The notes under the pieces were generated by a model. It was not told the DNA's origin and searched no databases. It worked only from the letters and a program-made list of their open reading frames with translations. Shown here one piece after another: positions 1 through 5,502 of a DNA stretch of 6,449 bases (its first letter is position 1; the number at the start of each line of letters is the position of its first letter). The position numbers were made by a program, and so were the translations under genes. The DNA comes from CAYUHZ01 sp964444625 (GTDB lineage: Bacteria > Patescibacteriota > Patescibacteriia > Patescibacteriales > GWC2-42-12). The stretch covers positions 1 to 6,449 of the forward strand of contig CAYUHZ010000049.1 in the NCBI GenBank assembly GCA_964444625.1, given 5' to 3'.

Positions 1-2
1 TC

Positions 3-19
3 AAATCGCTTCGCGATTT
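3..19. repeat. Short perfect hairpin at window edge
   Basis: AAATCGC (3-9), loop TTC, GCGATTT (13-19) form a perfect 7-bp inverted repeat running into a short T run. It could be the end of a terminator for a gene left of the window or part of the repeat cluster that follows. The T run is interrupted by CGCGG, so a terminator call is weak. Confidence 0.35.
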
Positions 20-52
20 TCGCGGAAATTGAGTTGAGTTTTCGGACGGTCT

Positions 53-150
53 GAGGCAGTCCCCCCAACCCCCTTTAACAAGGGGGAGGCAGTCCCCCCC
101 AGCCCTCCTTCGCCATTCTCAGGACAGGCGCTTTGACAAGGGGGAGACAG
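53..150. repeat. Intergenic C-rich/G-rich repeat cluster
   Basis: GAGGCAGTCCCCCC occurs at 53-66 and again, slightly diverged, at about 86-99. CTTTRACAAGGGGGAGRCAG occurs at 73-92 and 131-150. The C5 and G5 runs at about 69-73 and 82-86 can pair as a hairpin around TTTAACAA. Between the copies lies a segment resembling the TTCGCC...CTCAGGAC type of dispersed element that I recall from many uncultured-bacterium genomes (recollection, not searched). No coding potential is apparent in 1-243. Apart from the uvrC ribosome binding site and an isolated TATATT (215-220), I see no clear control site there. Confidence 0.6.
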
Positions 151-230
151 AATCACCATCAAATTTTTTTAATAAAAAAAGGGCGATCATCCCGAATTCT
201 CCTTCGACAAGCCCTATATTGGAATTTAAA

Positions 231-237
231 GAGAGGA
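231..237 (+). promoter_or_regulatory. Shine-Dalgarno site of uvrC
   Basis: GAGAGGA lies 6 nt before the ATG at 244. It is the only convincing Shine-Dalgarno motif in the window. It fixes the uvrC start at 244 and argues against the in-frame upstream ATG at 133, whose extra 37 codons cross repeat DNA and match no UvrC N-terminus. Confidence 0.75.
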
Positions 238-243
238 TTTATT

Positions 244-1590
244 ATGGATCTAAATGATATCAAAAAACTAAATCTTCCCGCTTCTCCCGGCAGTTATCAG
301 TTTTATAACACCAAGGGAGAAGTAGTTTACATCGGTAAAGCCGCAAATCTAAAAAACCGAGTATTTTCCTATTGGCGCGAGAACGTTGATTTATCGCCGG
401 CTAAAATTGAAATGTTAAAAGCGGTTGAAAGGATTAACTGGATAGAAACCGATACCGAGGTTGATGCCCTGCTGCTTGAGGCTAATATGGTTAAAAAATA
501 CCAACCTTATCACAATGTGTTGCTCAGGGATGACAAGCGACATAACTATATTAAAATATCCACCGAGGAAGAGTGGCCCAGGGTGTTCGCCACCAGGCAG
601 ATTGATAAAACCGGCAAATATTTCGGGCCGTTTACTTCGGCAGAGGCTGTTCGTGAAACTCTGAAGATTATCAGAAAGATTTGGCCGTACCGCACTTGCC
701 GCACTTTGCCCAATCGAGCCTGTTTGTATTATCCGATCGGCAAATGCCCCGGGATGTGCGAAGAACGTGTTAACCGTAATGAATATATGAAAACAATTAA
801 GCAGATTATATTATTTTTGGAAGGCAAGAAGAGAAAAATAATTTTCAATTTTCAATTTTCAATTTTCAATTTAGGCAAAAAATTAAAAAGTAAAAATTTA
901 GGTGAAATTGAAAAAGTTAAAATAGAACAAGAGATTGAATACTTAGACAGGCAATTAAGAAACATTAACCACGTGCTGGCAAGTTCGCGGATTTTAAGCG
1001 TAGGGGAAAAATACGCCAATGATATAGTGGAACTGGCAAAGATTTTTAATTTACCCAAAGCGCCGGAGCGGATAGAAGGCTATGATATTTCCAATATTTT
1101 TGGGCGGGATGCTGTCGGTTCCATGGTGGTTTTTACCGGCGGAGAGCCGGACAAAAAAGAGTATCGTAAATTTAAAATTAAAATAGGCGAGGGCGAGGCC
1201 AACGATGTTGGAATGTTGAAGGAGGTGCTGGAGAGAAGATTATTACATTCAATGATTAATGGCCAATTACCAATTTCCAATATAAAAACAAAAAAATTTT
1301 GGGAATTGCCGGATTTGATAATCGTCGATGGCGGCAAAGCGCAAGTAAATGCCGTTACTAAAGCTTTGGAAAATAATAAATTAGATATCGCGGTTATCGG
1401 CATCACTAAGGGGGATGACCTTCGTTCAGCCGGAGCTCTGGACAAATTATTTTTTCCCGGAGAAAAAAAACCCCTAGAATTGCCGCTGGCTTCGCCGGCG
1501 CTGCATCTGATCAAGCGAGTTCGCGACGAAGCGCACCGGTTTGCCGTCGGTTATCACCGGAAGCTAAAAACAAAACGATTTTTTCACTAA
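244..1590 (+). CDS. uvrC: Excinuclease ABC subunit C, C-terminally shortened (UvrC)
   Basis: UvrC makes the 3' and 5' incisions in nucleotide excision repair after UvrB marks the lesion. The product is 448 aa, against roughly 600 for typical UvrC. Visible in order: a GIY-YIG nuclease (residues 15-95; Y18, Y29-I-G31, R39, E79, then LLRDDK); four cysteines C152, C160, C168, C172 matching the known iron-sulfur site; a FLEGK segment (191-195) that normally leads into the UVR domain; and the RNase H-like nuclease (about 275-440) with D281 in YDIS, D321, D362 in VDGGK and H431 in RDEAHRFA. Both active sites therefore look intact. The UVR region (about 200-245) is degenerate: it lacks the FExAAxxRD core and begins with a run of heptamer-encoded residues. 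The protein stops just after HRKLKTKRFF, so the tandem helix-hairpin-helix DNA-binding tail is absent. A second heptamer-like insertion lies at about 333-351. Identity is certain; whether the short form is fully active is not. Confidence 0.95.
   Translation: MDLNDIKKLNLPASPGSYQFYNTKGEVVYIGKAANLKNRVFSYWRENVDLSPAKIEMLKAVERINWIETDTEVDALLLEANMVKKYQPYHNVLLRDDKRHNYIKISTEEEWPRVFATRQIDKTGKYFGPFTSAEAVRETLKIIRKIWPYRTCRTLPNRACLYYPIGKCPGMCEERVNRNEYMKTIKQIILFLEGKKRKIIFNFQFSIFNLGKKLKSKNLGEIEKVKIEQEIEYLDRQLRNINHVLASSRILSVGEKYANDIVELAKIFNLPKAPERIEGYDISNIFGRDAVGSMVVFTGGEPDKKEYRKFKIKIGEGEANDVGMLKEVLERRLLHSMINGQLPISNIKTKKFWELPDLIIVDGGKAQVNAVTKALENNKLDIAVIGITKGDDLRSAGALDKLFFPGEKKPLELPLASPALHLIKRVRDEAHRFAVGYHRKLKTKRFFH
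841..872 (+). repeat. Heptamer tandem repeat (ATTTTCA)4 inside uvrC
   Basis: Four perfect copies of ATTTTCA run from 841 to 868, with a partial ATTT after them. They encode UvrC residues from about 200, at the place where the UVR domain should begin. Seven is not a multiple of three, so gain or loss of one copy would shift the uvrC frame. The present count keeps the frame open. The following AT-rich stretch to about 905 has the same character. Confidence 0.9.
1263..1283 (+). repeat. Degenerate CCAATTW heptamer repeat inside uvrC
   Basis: CCAATTA, CCAATTT and CCAATAT follow one another with a 7-nt period. Rotating ATTTTCA gives TCAATTT, so this tract belongs to the same repeat style as 841-868. 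It encodes part of a roughly 15-residue insertion between the conserved EVLERR and WELPDLIIVDGG blocks of UvrC. Most UvrC proteins have a shorter loop there. Confidence 0.65.
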
Positions 1591-1667
1591 AATATGGTCT
1601 TGACAAATATTTATTCCCAATTATATTCGGGGCTAAACAGTTGAAGAAAGCGTCAAATATGCCATGA
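1579..1667 (+). pseudogene. Possible frameshifted remnant of the uvrC tail
   Basis: The uvrC stop follows a six-T run (1579-1584). With one extra T the frame would continue for 27 residues to a TGA at 1665-1667, giving HRKLKTKRFF followed by ...LDKYL...FGAKQLKKAS. The LD and FG-x-KQLKKAS elements sit roughly where a UvrC helix-hairpin-helix region has LDxIPGIG and FGSxKKxKxAS, but the GIGP hairpin itself is missing. A competing reading adds a second shift near 1637 and resembles the C-terminus of an extracellular solute-binding protein. Both are judged by eye on short AT-rich sequence and could be chance. Confidence 0.3.
1600..1627 (+). promoter_or_regulatory. Promoter-like sequence in the convergent gap
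   Basis: TTGACA (1600-1605), a 16-nt spacer and TATATT (1622-1627) match a sigma-70 promoter closely. Transcription would start near 1634 and run antisense into the 3' end of uvrB. There is no good gene for it to serve; the only short frame nearby is the 10-codon ATG frame at 1664-1696. In AT-rich DNA such matches arise by chance, and this one overlaps the possible uvrC tail remnant. Confidence 0.35.
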
Positions 1668-1680
1668 AAAAAACAGAGCA

Positions 1681-1701
1681 ATTTTTTAATCAGTAAAAAA
1701 T
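1681..1701. terminator. Weak A/T-only hairpin between convergent uvrC and uvrB
   Basis: ATTTTTTA (1681-1688), loop ATCAG, TAAAAAAT (1694-1701) form a perfect 8-bp stem made only of A-T pairs. It sits between the two convergent genes with T runs on both strands, as a bidirectional terminator would. Without any G-C pair its stability is low, so the role is doubtful. No better terminator is visible in 1591-1703. Confidence 0.25.
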
Positions 1702-1703
1702 AT

Positions 1704-3527
1704 TTAAATAATACTTTCGTGAAATTTTATTTTGATTGATTTCGGGGTGATGCTATTTTTCTTGTTGTACGTTTCTTGTAGTTTGCGCCGTTCGTTCGTT
1801 TCACTGATGGCATAGCGCATGGCAGGCGTAATTTTGTCGCCGTACATAATCACTCTTCCTTCTACATGGCGAGCGGCGCGACCCATGGTTTGCATCAGGG
1901 AAGTTTCATTTCGCAGAAAACCTGCCATGTCGGCGTCAAGTATCGCCACCAAGGAAACTTCCGGCAGATCCAGCCCTTCGCGCAAGAGATTTATTCCGAC
2001 CAGTACATCGTATTTGCCGGCACGCAGATCGCGCAAGATATCCACTCGCTCCAAAGTCTCTATTTCGCTATGCAGATATTGGACCTTGATGCCTTGTTCT
2101 GCGATGTATTCGGCCAGCTCTTCGGCTAACCTCTTGGTCAAAGTGGTTGCCAAAACACGTTGGCCCTTGGCCGTGGTAATCCTGATTTCTTTGATCAAGT
2201 CAGCCACTTGGTCGGTGGTTGGGCGCACTTCCACTTTTGGATCAAGCAGGCCGGTCGGTCGGATGATTTGTTCGGCCACTTGTTTGGAATTTTTTATTTC
2301 AAATTCGCCGGGCGTGGCGCTGACATAGATGATTTGTCCGACTTTTTCGTTAAACTCGCCAAAATTTAACGGCCGATTGTCTCGCGCCGATGGCAAGCGG
2401 AAACCGAAATCAATCAAGGTTTGTTTGCGCGATTGGTCGCCGGCGTACATGCCTCTTATTTGCGGCAGAGTAACGTGGGATTCGTCAATGAAGATAAGCT
2501 TATCCTCGGGAAAGAAATCCATCAGGGTGGCCGGCGGTAACCCGGGAGACCGGCCGGACAGGTGGCGCGAATAATTTTCAATGCCGTTGCAGTAGCCGAC
2601 CTGTTCAATCATTTCCAGATCATAATTGGTCCTTTTTTCTAGGCGGTAAGCCTCCATTTCCTTATTTTGTTTTTTTAAATTATCCAGCTGGGCTTTCAGT
2701 TCTTGGCGGATCGTCGCCAGGGCATCTGACAATCGGTTTTCCGGAGCCATAAAGTGTTTGGCGGGCAAGATGGTGGCTTCTGACAATGATTCGGCTGATT
2801 CCTTGGCTGATAACGCCAAAGCGCTTACCGGTTTGCCGGTCGGTTTGACGTTGTAAATCACGATTTGTTCTATCGTATCTCCATAGAAAGCGATTTTTAT
2901 TATCGCTTCACCGGTGGACAAATGGATCAGTACGTTGTCGCCTTTGACGCTAAACTGGCCGCGCGAGAAGGCGGTATCGTTTCTCTGGTATTGGATTTTT
3001 ACCAGTTTTCTCAGCAGGTCATTTCGCTTAACAATCTGCCCGACGTGGAATTTTTGGCTGAGCGCACGGTAGTCCTCGGGTTCTCCAAGCCCGTAAATAC
3101 AGGAAACGCTAGCCACTATAATAATGTCGCGTCGGTTTAACAGTGATTGAGTGGCGGCGTGGCGCAAGCGGTCAATTTCTTCGTTGATGGCCGTTTCTTT
3201 TTCGATGTAGGTGTCGGTTTGCGGAATATAAGCCTCCGGTTGATAGTAGTCATAGTAAGAGACGAAATAATGCACGGCGCTGTCAGGAAAGAATTGCCTG
3301 AATTCTCCATAGAGCTGGGCGGCCAAAGTTTTGTTGTGGGAAATTATCAAAGTCGGGCGCTTGGCCGTTTCAATGATTTTGGCCATGGTAAAAGTTTTAC
3401 CCGAGCCGGTAACGCCGAGCAGTGTTTGGTCGCGCCAACCATTTTCAAGCCCTGCTAAAAGCTTCCGTATCGCTTGTGGCTGGTCGCCGGCAGAGCTATA
3501 ATTACTGGTCAATTTAAATAATGACAT
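1704..3527 (-). CDS. uvrB: Excinuclease ABC subunit B lacking the C-terminal UVR domain (UvrB)
   Basis: UvrB is the ATP-dependent helicase-like protein that receives DNA from UvrA, checks damage with a beta-hairpin and recruits UvrC. The product is 607 aa, about 50-60 short of the usual length. Seen in order: Walker A GVTGSGKT (38-45); the tyrosine-rich hairpin YYDYY (91-95) followed by QPEAYIPQTDTYIEKE; the interaction domain (about 155-250); RTNYDLEM and the GYCNGIENYSRHLSGR block (299-326); DESH Walker B (348-351); SATPG (403-407); and motif VI QTMGRAAR (546-553). It ends soon after YNKKNSITPKSIK. The acidic linker and UVR helical hairpin that normally follow are missing, and no remnant appears in any frame beyond the stop. 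An insertion of roughly 11 residues (about 236-250, Ala/Ser/Glu-rich) separates TGK from TILPAKHF. The start is set by MSLFKLTSNYSSAGDQPQAI, a standard UvrB N-terminus. No Shine-Dalgarno site is seen. Confidence 0.96.
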   Translation of the reverse strand: MSLFKLTSNYSSAGDQPQAIRKLLAGLENGWRDQTLLGVTGSGKTFTMAKIIETAKRPTLIISHNKTLAAQLYGEFRQFFPDSAVHYFVSYYDYYQPEAYIPQTDTYIEKETAINEEIDRLRHAATQSLLNRRDIIIVASVSCIYGLGEPEDYRALSQKFHVGQIVKRNDLLRKLVKIQYQRNDTAFSRGQFSVKGDNVLIHLSTGEAIIKIAFYGDTIEQIVIYNVKPTGKPVSALALSAKESAESLSEATILPAKHFMAPENRLSDALATIRQELKAQLDNLKKQNKEMEAYRLEKRTNYDLEMIEQVGYCNGIENYSRHLSGRSPGLPPATLMDFFPEDKLIFIDESHVTLPQIRGMYAGDQSRKQTLIDFGFRLPSARDNRPLNFGEFNEKVGQIIYVSATPGEFEIKNSKQVAEQIIRPTGLLDPKVEVRPTTDQVADLIKEIRITTAKGQRVLATTLTKRLAEELAEYIAEQGIKVQYLHSEIETLERVDILRDLRAGKYDVLVGINLLREGLDLPEVSLVAILDADMAGFLRNETSLMQTMGRAARHVEGRVIMYGDKITPAMRYAISETNERRKLQETYNKKNSITPKSIKIKFHESII

Positions 3528-3580
3528 AAAACAATCAAACTATAACAATCCGATTCTCGTGTCTTTTCGACGTCCAACAT
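3509..3580 (-). other. Possible 23-codon upstream ORF overlapping the uvrB start
   Basis: On the minus strand an ATG at 3580 opens 23 codons ending in TGA at 3509-3511, inside uvrB in a different frame. AAGG precedes it at a plausible spacing. It would lie in the leader of a transcript from the promoter at 3642-3669. The peptide (starting MLDVEKTRE) resembles nothing I know. It could be a translational-coupling or attenuation ORF, or chance. Confidence 0.15.
3539..3547 (-). promoter_or_regulatory. Candidate proximal promoter of uvrB (extended -10)
   Basis: Read on the minus strand, TGTTATAGT is an extended -10 element (TG-n-TATAGT, hexamer 3539-3544) 11 nt upstream of the uvrB ATG. Transcription would start only about 5 nt before the ATG, giving a nearly leaderless message, which fits the lack of a Shine-Dalgarno site. 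No recognisable -35 box lies at 16-18 nt. The distal promoter at 3642-3669 is the better match. Confidence 0.35.
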
Positions 3581-3641
3581 AACTGCCTTGGAGGAGTTGA
3601 GCGCCGCGTATTTCTTCGGCGGGATTTATTTTGATGATAAA

Positions 3642-3669
3642 ATTATAGCAAATTTTGGAGCATTATCAA
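3642..3669 (-). promoter_or_regulatory. Candidate main promoter of uvrB
   Basis: On the minus strand TTGATA (3664-3669), a 16-nt spacer and a perfect extended -10 TGCTATAAT (3642-3650) give a strong sigma-70-type promoter. A start near 3635 would leave a leader of roughly 108 nt before uvrB. That leader contains CGCCG...CGGCG (3602-3621), able to form a small hairpin. I see no LexA-like operator, so damage induction is not indicated by the sequence. Confidence 0.65.
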
Positions 3670-3708
3670 GGCTAAGGCGGGCTATAACCTCTTCCCAAGC
3701 CTCTTTTG

Positions 3709-3737
3709 TTGACATTTTTTCCTTTTTATTATATTCT
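3709..3737 (+). promoter_or_regulatory. Promoter of the rpsB-tsf-PSP1 operon
   Basis: TTGACA (3709-3714) matches the -35 consensus exactly. A 17-nt spacer leads to TATTCT (3732-3737); the overlapping TATATT (3730-3735, 15-nt spacer) is an alternative -10. Transcription would start near 3743, leaving a leader of about 120 nt before rpsB. It lies 40 bp from the divergent uvrB promoter, so both units share one control region. Confidence 0.7.
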
Positions 3738-3739
3738 AC

Positions 3740-3850
3740 AAAAGTAGCTTTGAGCTACTTTTATTATTAACAAATCACTCATACCGCATAAATTTTTCTT
3801 GCTCCGCCCAGGCGAAGTCAAAGCGGTAGAGGGCCTGTTTTTAAACGGGC
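3740..3850 (+). promoter_or_regulatory. Structured 5' leader of rpsB
   Basis: Three inverted repeats lie in the leader. AAAAGTAGCT (3740-3749)/AGCTACTTTT (3753-3762) is a perfect 10-bp stem with a 3-nt loop, almost at the predicted transcript 5' end. TACCGC (3782-3787)/GCGGTA (3823-3828) closes a larger loop that holds CGCC/GGCG (3805-3814). GCCTGTTT (3833-3840)/AAACGGGC (3843-3850) forms a third stem, with one G-U pair, 15 nt before the start codon. S2 represses its own operon through the leader in several bacteria, so an autoregulatory element is plausible. I cannot match it to a known rpsB leader motif. The first stem followed by TTTTATTATT could instead act as a weak attenuator. Confidence 0.45.
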
Positions 3851-3865
3851 AAAAAAGAAAACTAT

Positions 3866-4597
3866 ATGGTAAAAATTCCCACTATCGAGGAGATGCTTAA
3901 GGCAGGAATGCACTTCGGGCATCGCAAATCAAAATGGCACCCCCAAATGGAGCCTTTTATTTTTGGAGCCAGAAAAGGCGTTCATATAATTGATTTGATC
4001 AAAGCCAGGGAATCATTGGAAAAAGCCTTGGAATTTATCAAAAAATCGGTCAGCGAAGGCAAAAATATTTTATTTGTCGGCACCAAGACTCAAGCCAAAA
4101 AACAGTTGCAATCTATGGCCGAAGAAACAGGCATGCCTTTTGTAGCGGAACGTTGGTTAGGAGGGACATTAACAAACTTCCCAATCATCCGCAACTCAAT
4201 TAAAAGATATCGCGATTTATTGGAAAAAAAGCAAGCAGGAAAACTGGACAAATATACCAAGAAAGAAAGACTGGAGTTTGATCGAGAGATTGACAAATTG
4301 AGGTTAAAAGTCGGGGGGTTGGTTAGTTTGAATAAAGCTCCCGATATTTTATTTGTTTGGGATATCAAGCACGAAGAAACCGCTTTAGCTGAAGCAGTAA
4401 AGAAAAACATTATCTTGGTGGCTATTTGCGACACCAATGTTAATCCAGATAAAATTGATTATATTATTCCAGCCAATGACGATGCTTCCAAGACGATAAA
4501 ACTTTTAATCGGGTCAGTTAAAGAGGCGATTATTGAGGGCAAAGCAGAAGCGGAGAAAAAACGCCAACATCAAAATCAAAATATAAAAACTAATTAA
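3866..4597 (+). CDS. rpsB: 30S ribosomal protein S2
   Basis: S2 is a small-subunit protein at the head-body junction, needed late in 30S assembly and for docking S1. The 243-aa product has the usual length and family signatures: AGMHFGHRKSKWHPQM (13-28), FIFGARKGVHIIDL (31-44), FVGTKTQA (70-77), ERWLGGTLTNF (95-105), the coiled-coil arm around 110-150, PDILFVWDIKHE (159-170), CDTNVNPDKIDYIIPANDDA (188-207) and a C-terminal helix through about 232. The last ten or so residues (QHQNQNIKTN) are Asn/Gln-rich, encoded by AT-rich DNA like the spacer that follows, and probably not part of the fold. The start fits the family, but no Shine-Dalgarno site precedes it; the upstream region is A-rich behind a hairpin. 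It heads the operon with tsf. Confidence 0.98.
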   Translation: MVKIPTIEEMLKAGMHFGHRKSKWHPQMEPFIFGARKGVHIIDLIKARESLEKALEFIKKSVSEGKNILFVGTKTQAKKQLQSMAEETGMPFVAERWLGGTLTNFPIIRNSIKRYRDLLEKKQAGKLDKYTKKERLEFDREIDKLRLKVGGLVSLNKAPDILFVWDIKHEETALAEAVKKNIILVAICDTNVNPDKIDYIIPANDDASKTIKLLIGSVKEAIIEGKAEAEKKRQHQNQNIKTN

Positions 4598-4693
4598 TTT
4601 TTAAATTTTTAAATTTTGTAATTTTTAAATAATTTCTAATTTTGAAGTTGAGATATAAAAACTAAAAATTATAAAATTAAAAATTATATAGAC
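4598..4693 (+). repeat. AT-rich rpsB-tsf spacer with inverted and direct repeats
   Basis: This 96-nt spacer is almost entirely A and T. AATTTTGTAATTTTT (4612-4626) can pair with AAAAATTATAAAATT (4664-4678) over 15 positions with one G-U pair, enclosing about 37 nt. ATATAAAAACTAA occurs at 4581-4593, inside the rpsB tail, and again at 4653-4665. AATTTTTAAATTTTT-type units recur at its left end. There is no clear promoter or Shine-Dalgarno site. It could be a spread AT repeat, an mRNA processing site or a stabilising stem. Confidence 0.6.
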
Positions 4694-5491
4694 ATGGAAC
4701 TTATCAAACAATTACGGGACAAAACCGGCGCCGGTATTGTTGACTGTAAAAAAGCTCTGGAAGAATCAGGCAATGACGTGGAAAAAGCCGTAGAAATTTT
4801 AAGGAAAAAAGGCATTGCCAAGGCCGCGAAACGAGGAGAAAGAGAAACTAACGAAGGACTGATTCTGTTGACCGCCAACAGCCAAAGCAACGAAGTTTAT
4901 ATGGTTGAAGTTAACTCGGAGACTGATTTTGTGGCGCGCAATGAAAAATTTCAACAATTTGCCAGCCAGGTGTTAGAAGTCGTAAAACAACAGAAACCGG
5001 CAAGCCTGGAAGAGTTGCTTTCAGCAAAATTGGGAGGCATGACTGTTGGCGAGGCGGTTGAGAGCCTGAGCGGAGTAATTGGAGAAAAATTGGCGGTTAA
5101 AAGATCGGCGGCAATAACCACAACAGGAACGGCAGCTGCTTATTCGCATGCCGGAGGAAGGATCGGAGCGTTGGTTGCGATTGACCAGACAGATCAGTCA
5201 GCCTTGGCCAAAGAGCTTGCTATGCAGATTGCTGCCGCTAATCCCAAATACATTGATTCTTCAGAAATACCCGAAGAAGAAATAAACAAAGAAAAAGAAA
5301 TTTACCGCGAACAACTAATCAAGGAAGGCAAGCCGGAAAATATGATTGATAAAATTATGGTCGGTAAGTTAAGCAAGCACTGCGAAGAGGTTTGTTTGGT
5401 TGATCAAGAATATATCAAAGACGACAAAAAGAAAGTAAGGGATATTTTGGGCAGCGCGAAAGTGGAAAAATTTATTAGATATTCATTATAG
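4694..5491 (+). CDS. tsf: Elongation factor Ts
   Basis: EF-Ts is the nucleotide exchange factor that releases GDP from EF-Tu during translation. The 265-aa product begins with the UBA-like domain (1-45; LRDKTGAGIVDCKKAL at 7-22). The core follows, with the EF-Tu-contacting VNSETDFVARNEKF (73-86, TDFV at 77-80), AGGRIGALV (153-161), AMQIAAANPKYI (176-187) and GKLSKHCEEVCLVDQEYIKDDKKKV (224-248) with its coiled-coil neighbourhood. All family blocks are present, so it looks complete; the residues before LRDKTGAG are few, but that block needs none. No Shine-Dalgarno site lies before the ATG. It follows rpsB as in most bacteria and is probably cotranscribed from the rpsB promoter. The next gene starts 11 nt after its stop. 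Confidence 0.98.
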   Translation: MELIKQLRDKTGAGIVDCKKALEESGNDVEKAVEILRKKGIAKAAKRGERETNEGLILLTANSQSNEVYMVEVNSETDFVARNEKFQQFASQVLEVVKQQKPASLEELLSAKLGGMTVGEAVESLSGVIGEKLAVKRSAAITTTGTAAAYSHAGGRIGALVAIDQTDQSALAKELAMQIAAANPKYIDSSEIPEEEINKEKEIYREQLIKEGKPENMIDKIMVGKLSKHCEEVCLVDQEYIKDDKKKVRDILGSAKVEKFIRYSL

Positions 5492-5502
5492 AATTTTAAA
5501 TT

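Noticed and set aside
133..138. TTGACA as a -35 box for uvrC
   Set aside because: No -10-like hexamer lies 15-19 nt downstream, and the motif is part of the repeat unit CTTTGACAAGGGGG.
53..150. CRISPR array or attachment site
   Set aside because: Copies are few, unequal and too close together for spacers. There is no cas gene, integrase or tRNA nearby.
133..243. In-frame N-terminal extension of uvrC from the ATG at 133
   Set aside because: The 37 extra codons cross repeat DNA, match no UvrC N-terminus, and a Shine-Dalgarno site with proper spacing precedes the ATG at 244.
841..872. Break in uvrC caused by the heptamer tract
   Set aside because: The frame stays open through the tract and all downstream catalytic residues follow in frame, so the gene is not interrupted here.
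1080..1514. 144-codon open frame on the minus strand inside uvrC
   Set aside because: It is fully antisense to the conserved UvrC nuclease domain and has no family resemblance; a shadow frame.
1819..2328. 169-codon open frame on the plus strand inside uvrB
   Set aside because: It is antisense to UvrB motifs IV-VI; its Ser/Arg-rich composition is typical of a shadow frame.
3588..3770. 60-codon plus-strand frame between uvrB and rpsB
   Set aside because: It starts with TTG without a ribosome binding site and covers both divergent promoters and the rpsB 5' stem, which better explain the DNA.
4090..4437. 115-codon minus-strand frame inside rpsB
   Set aside because: Antisense to conserved S2 sequence, with no promoter or ribosome binding site.
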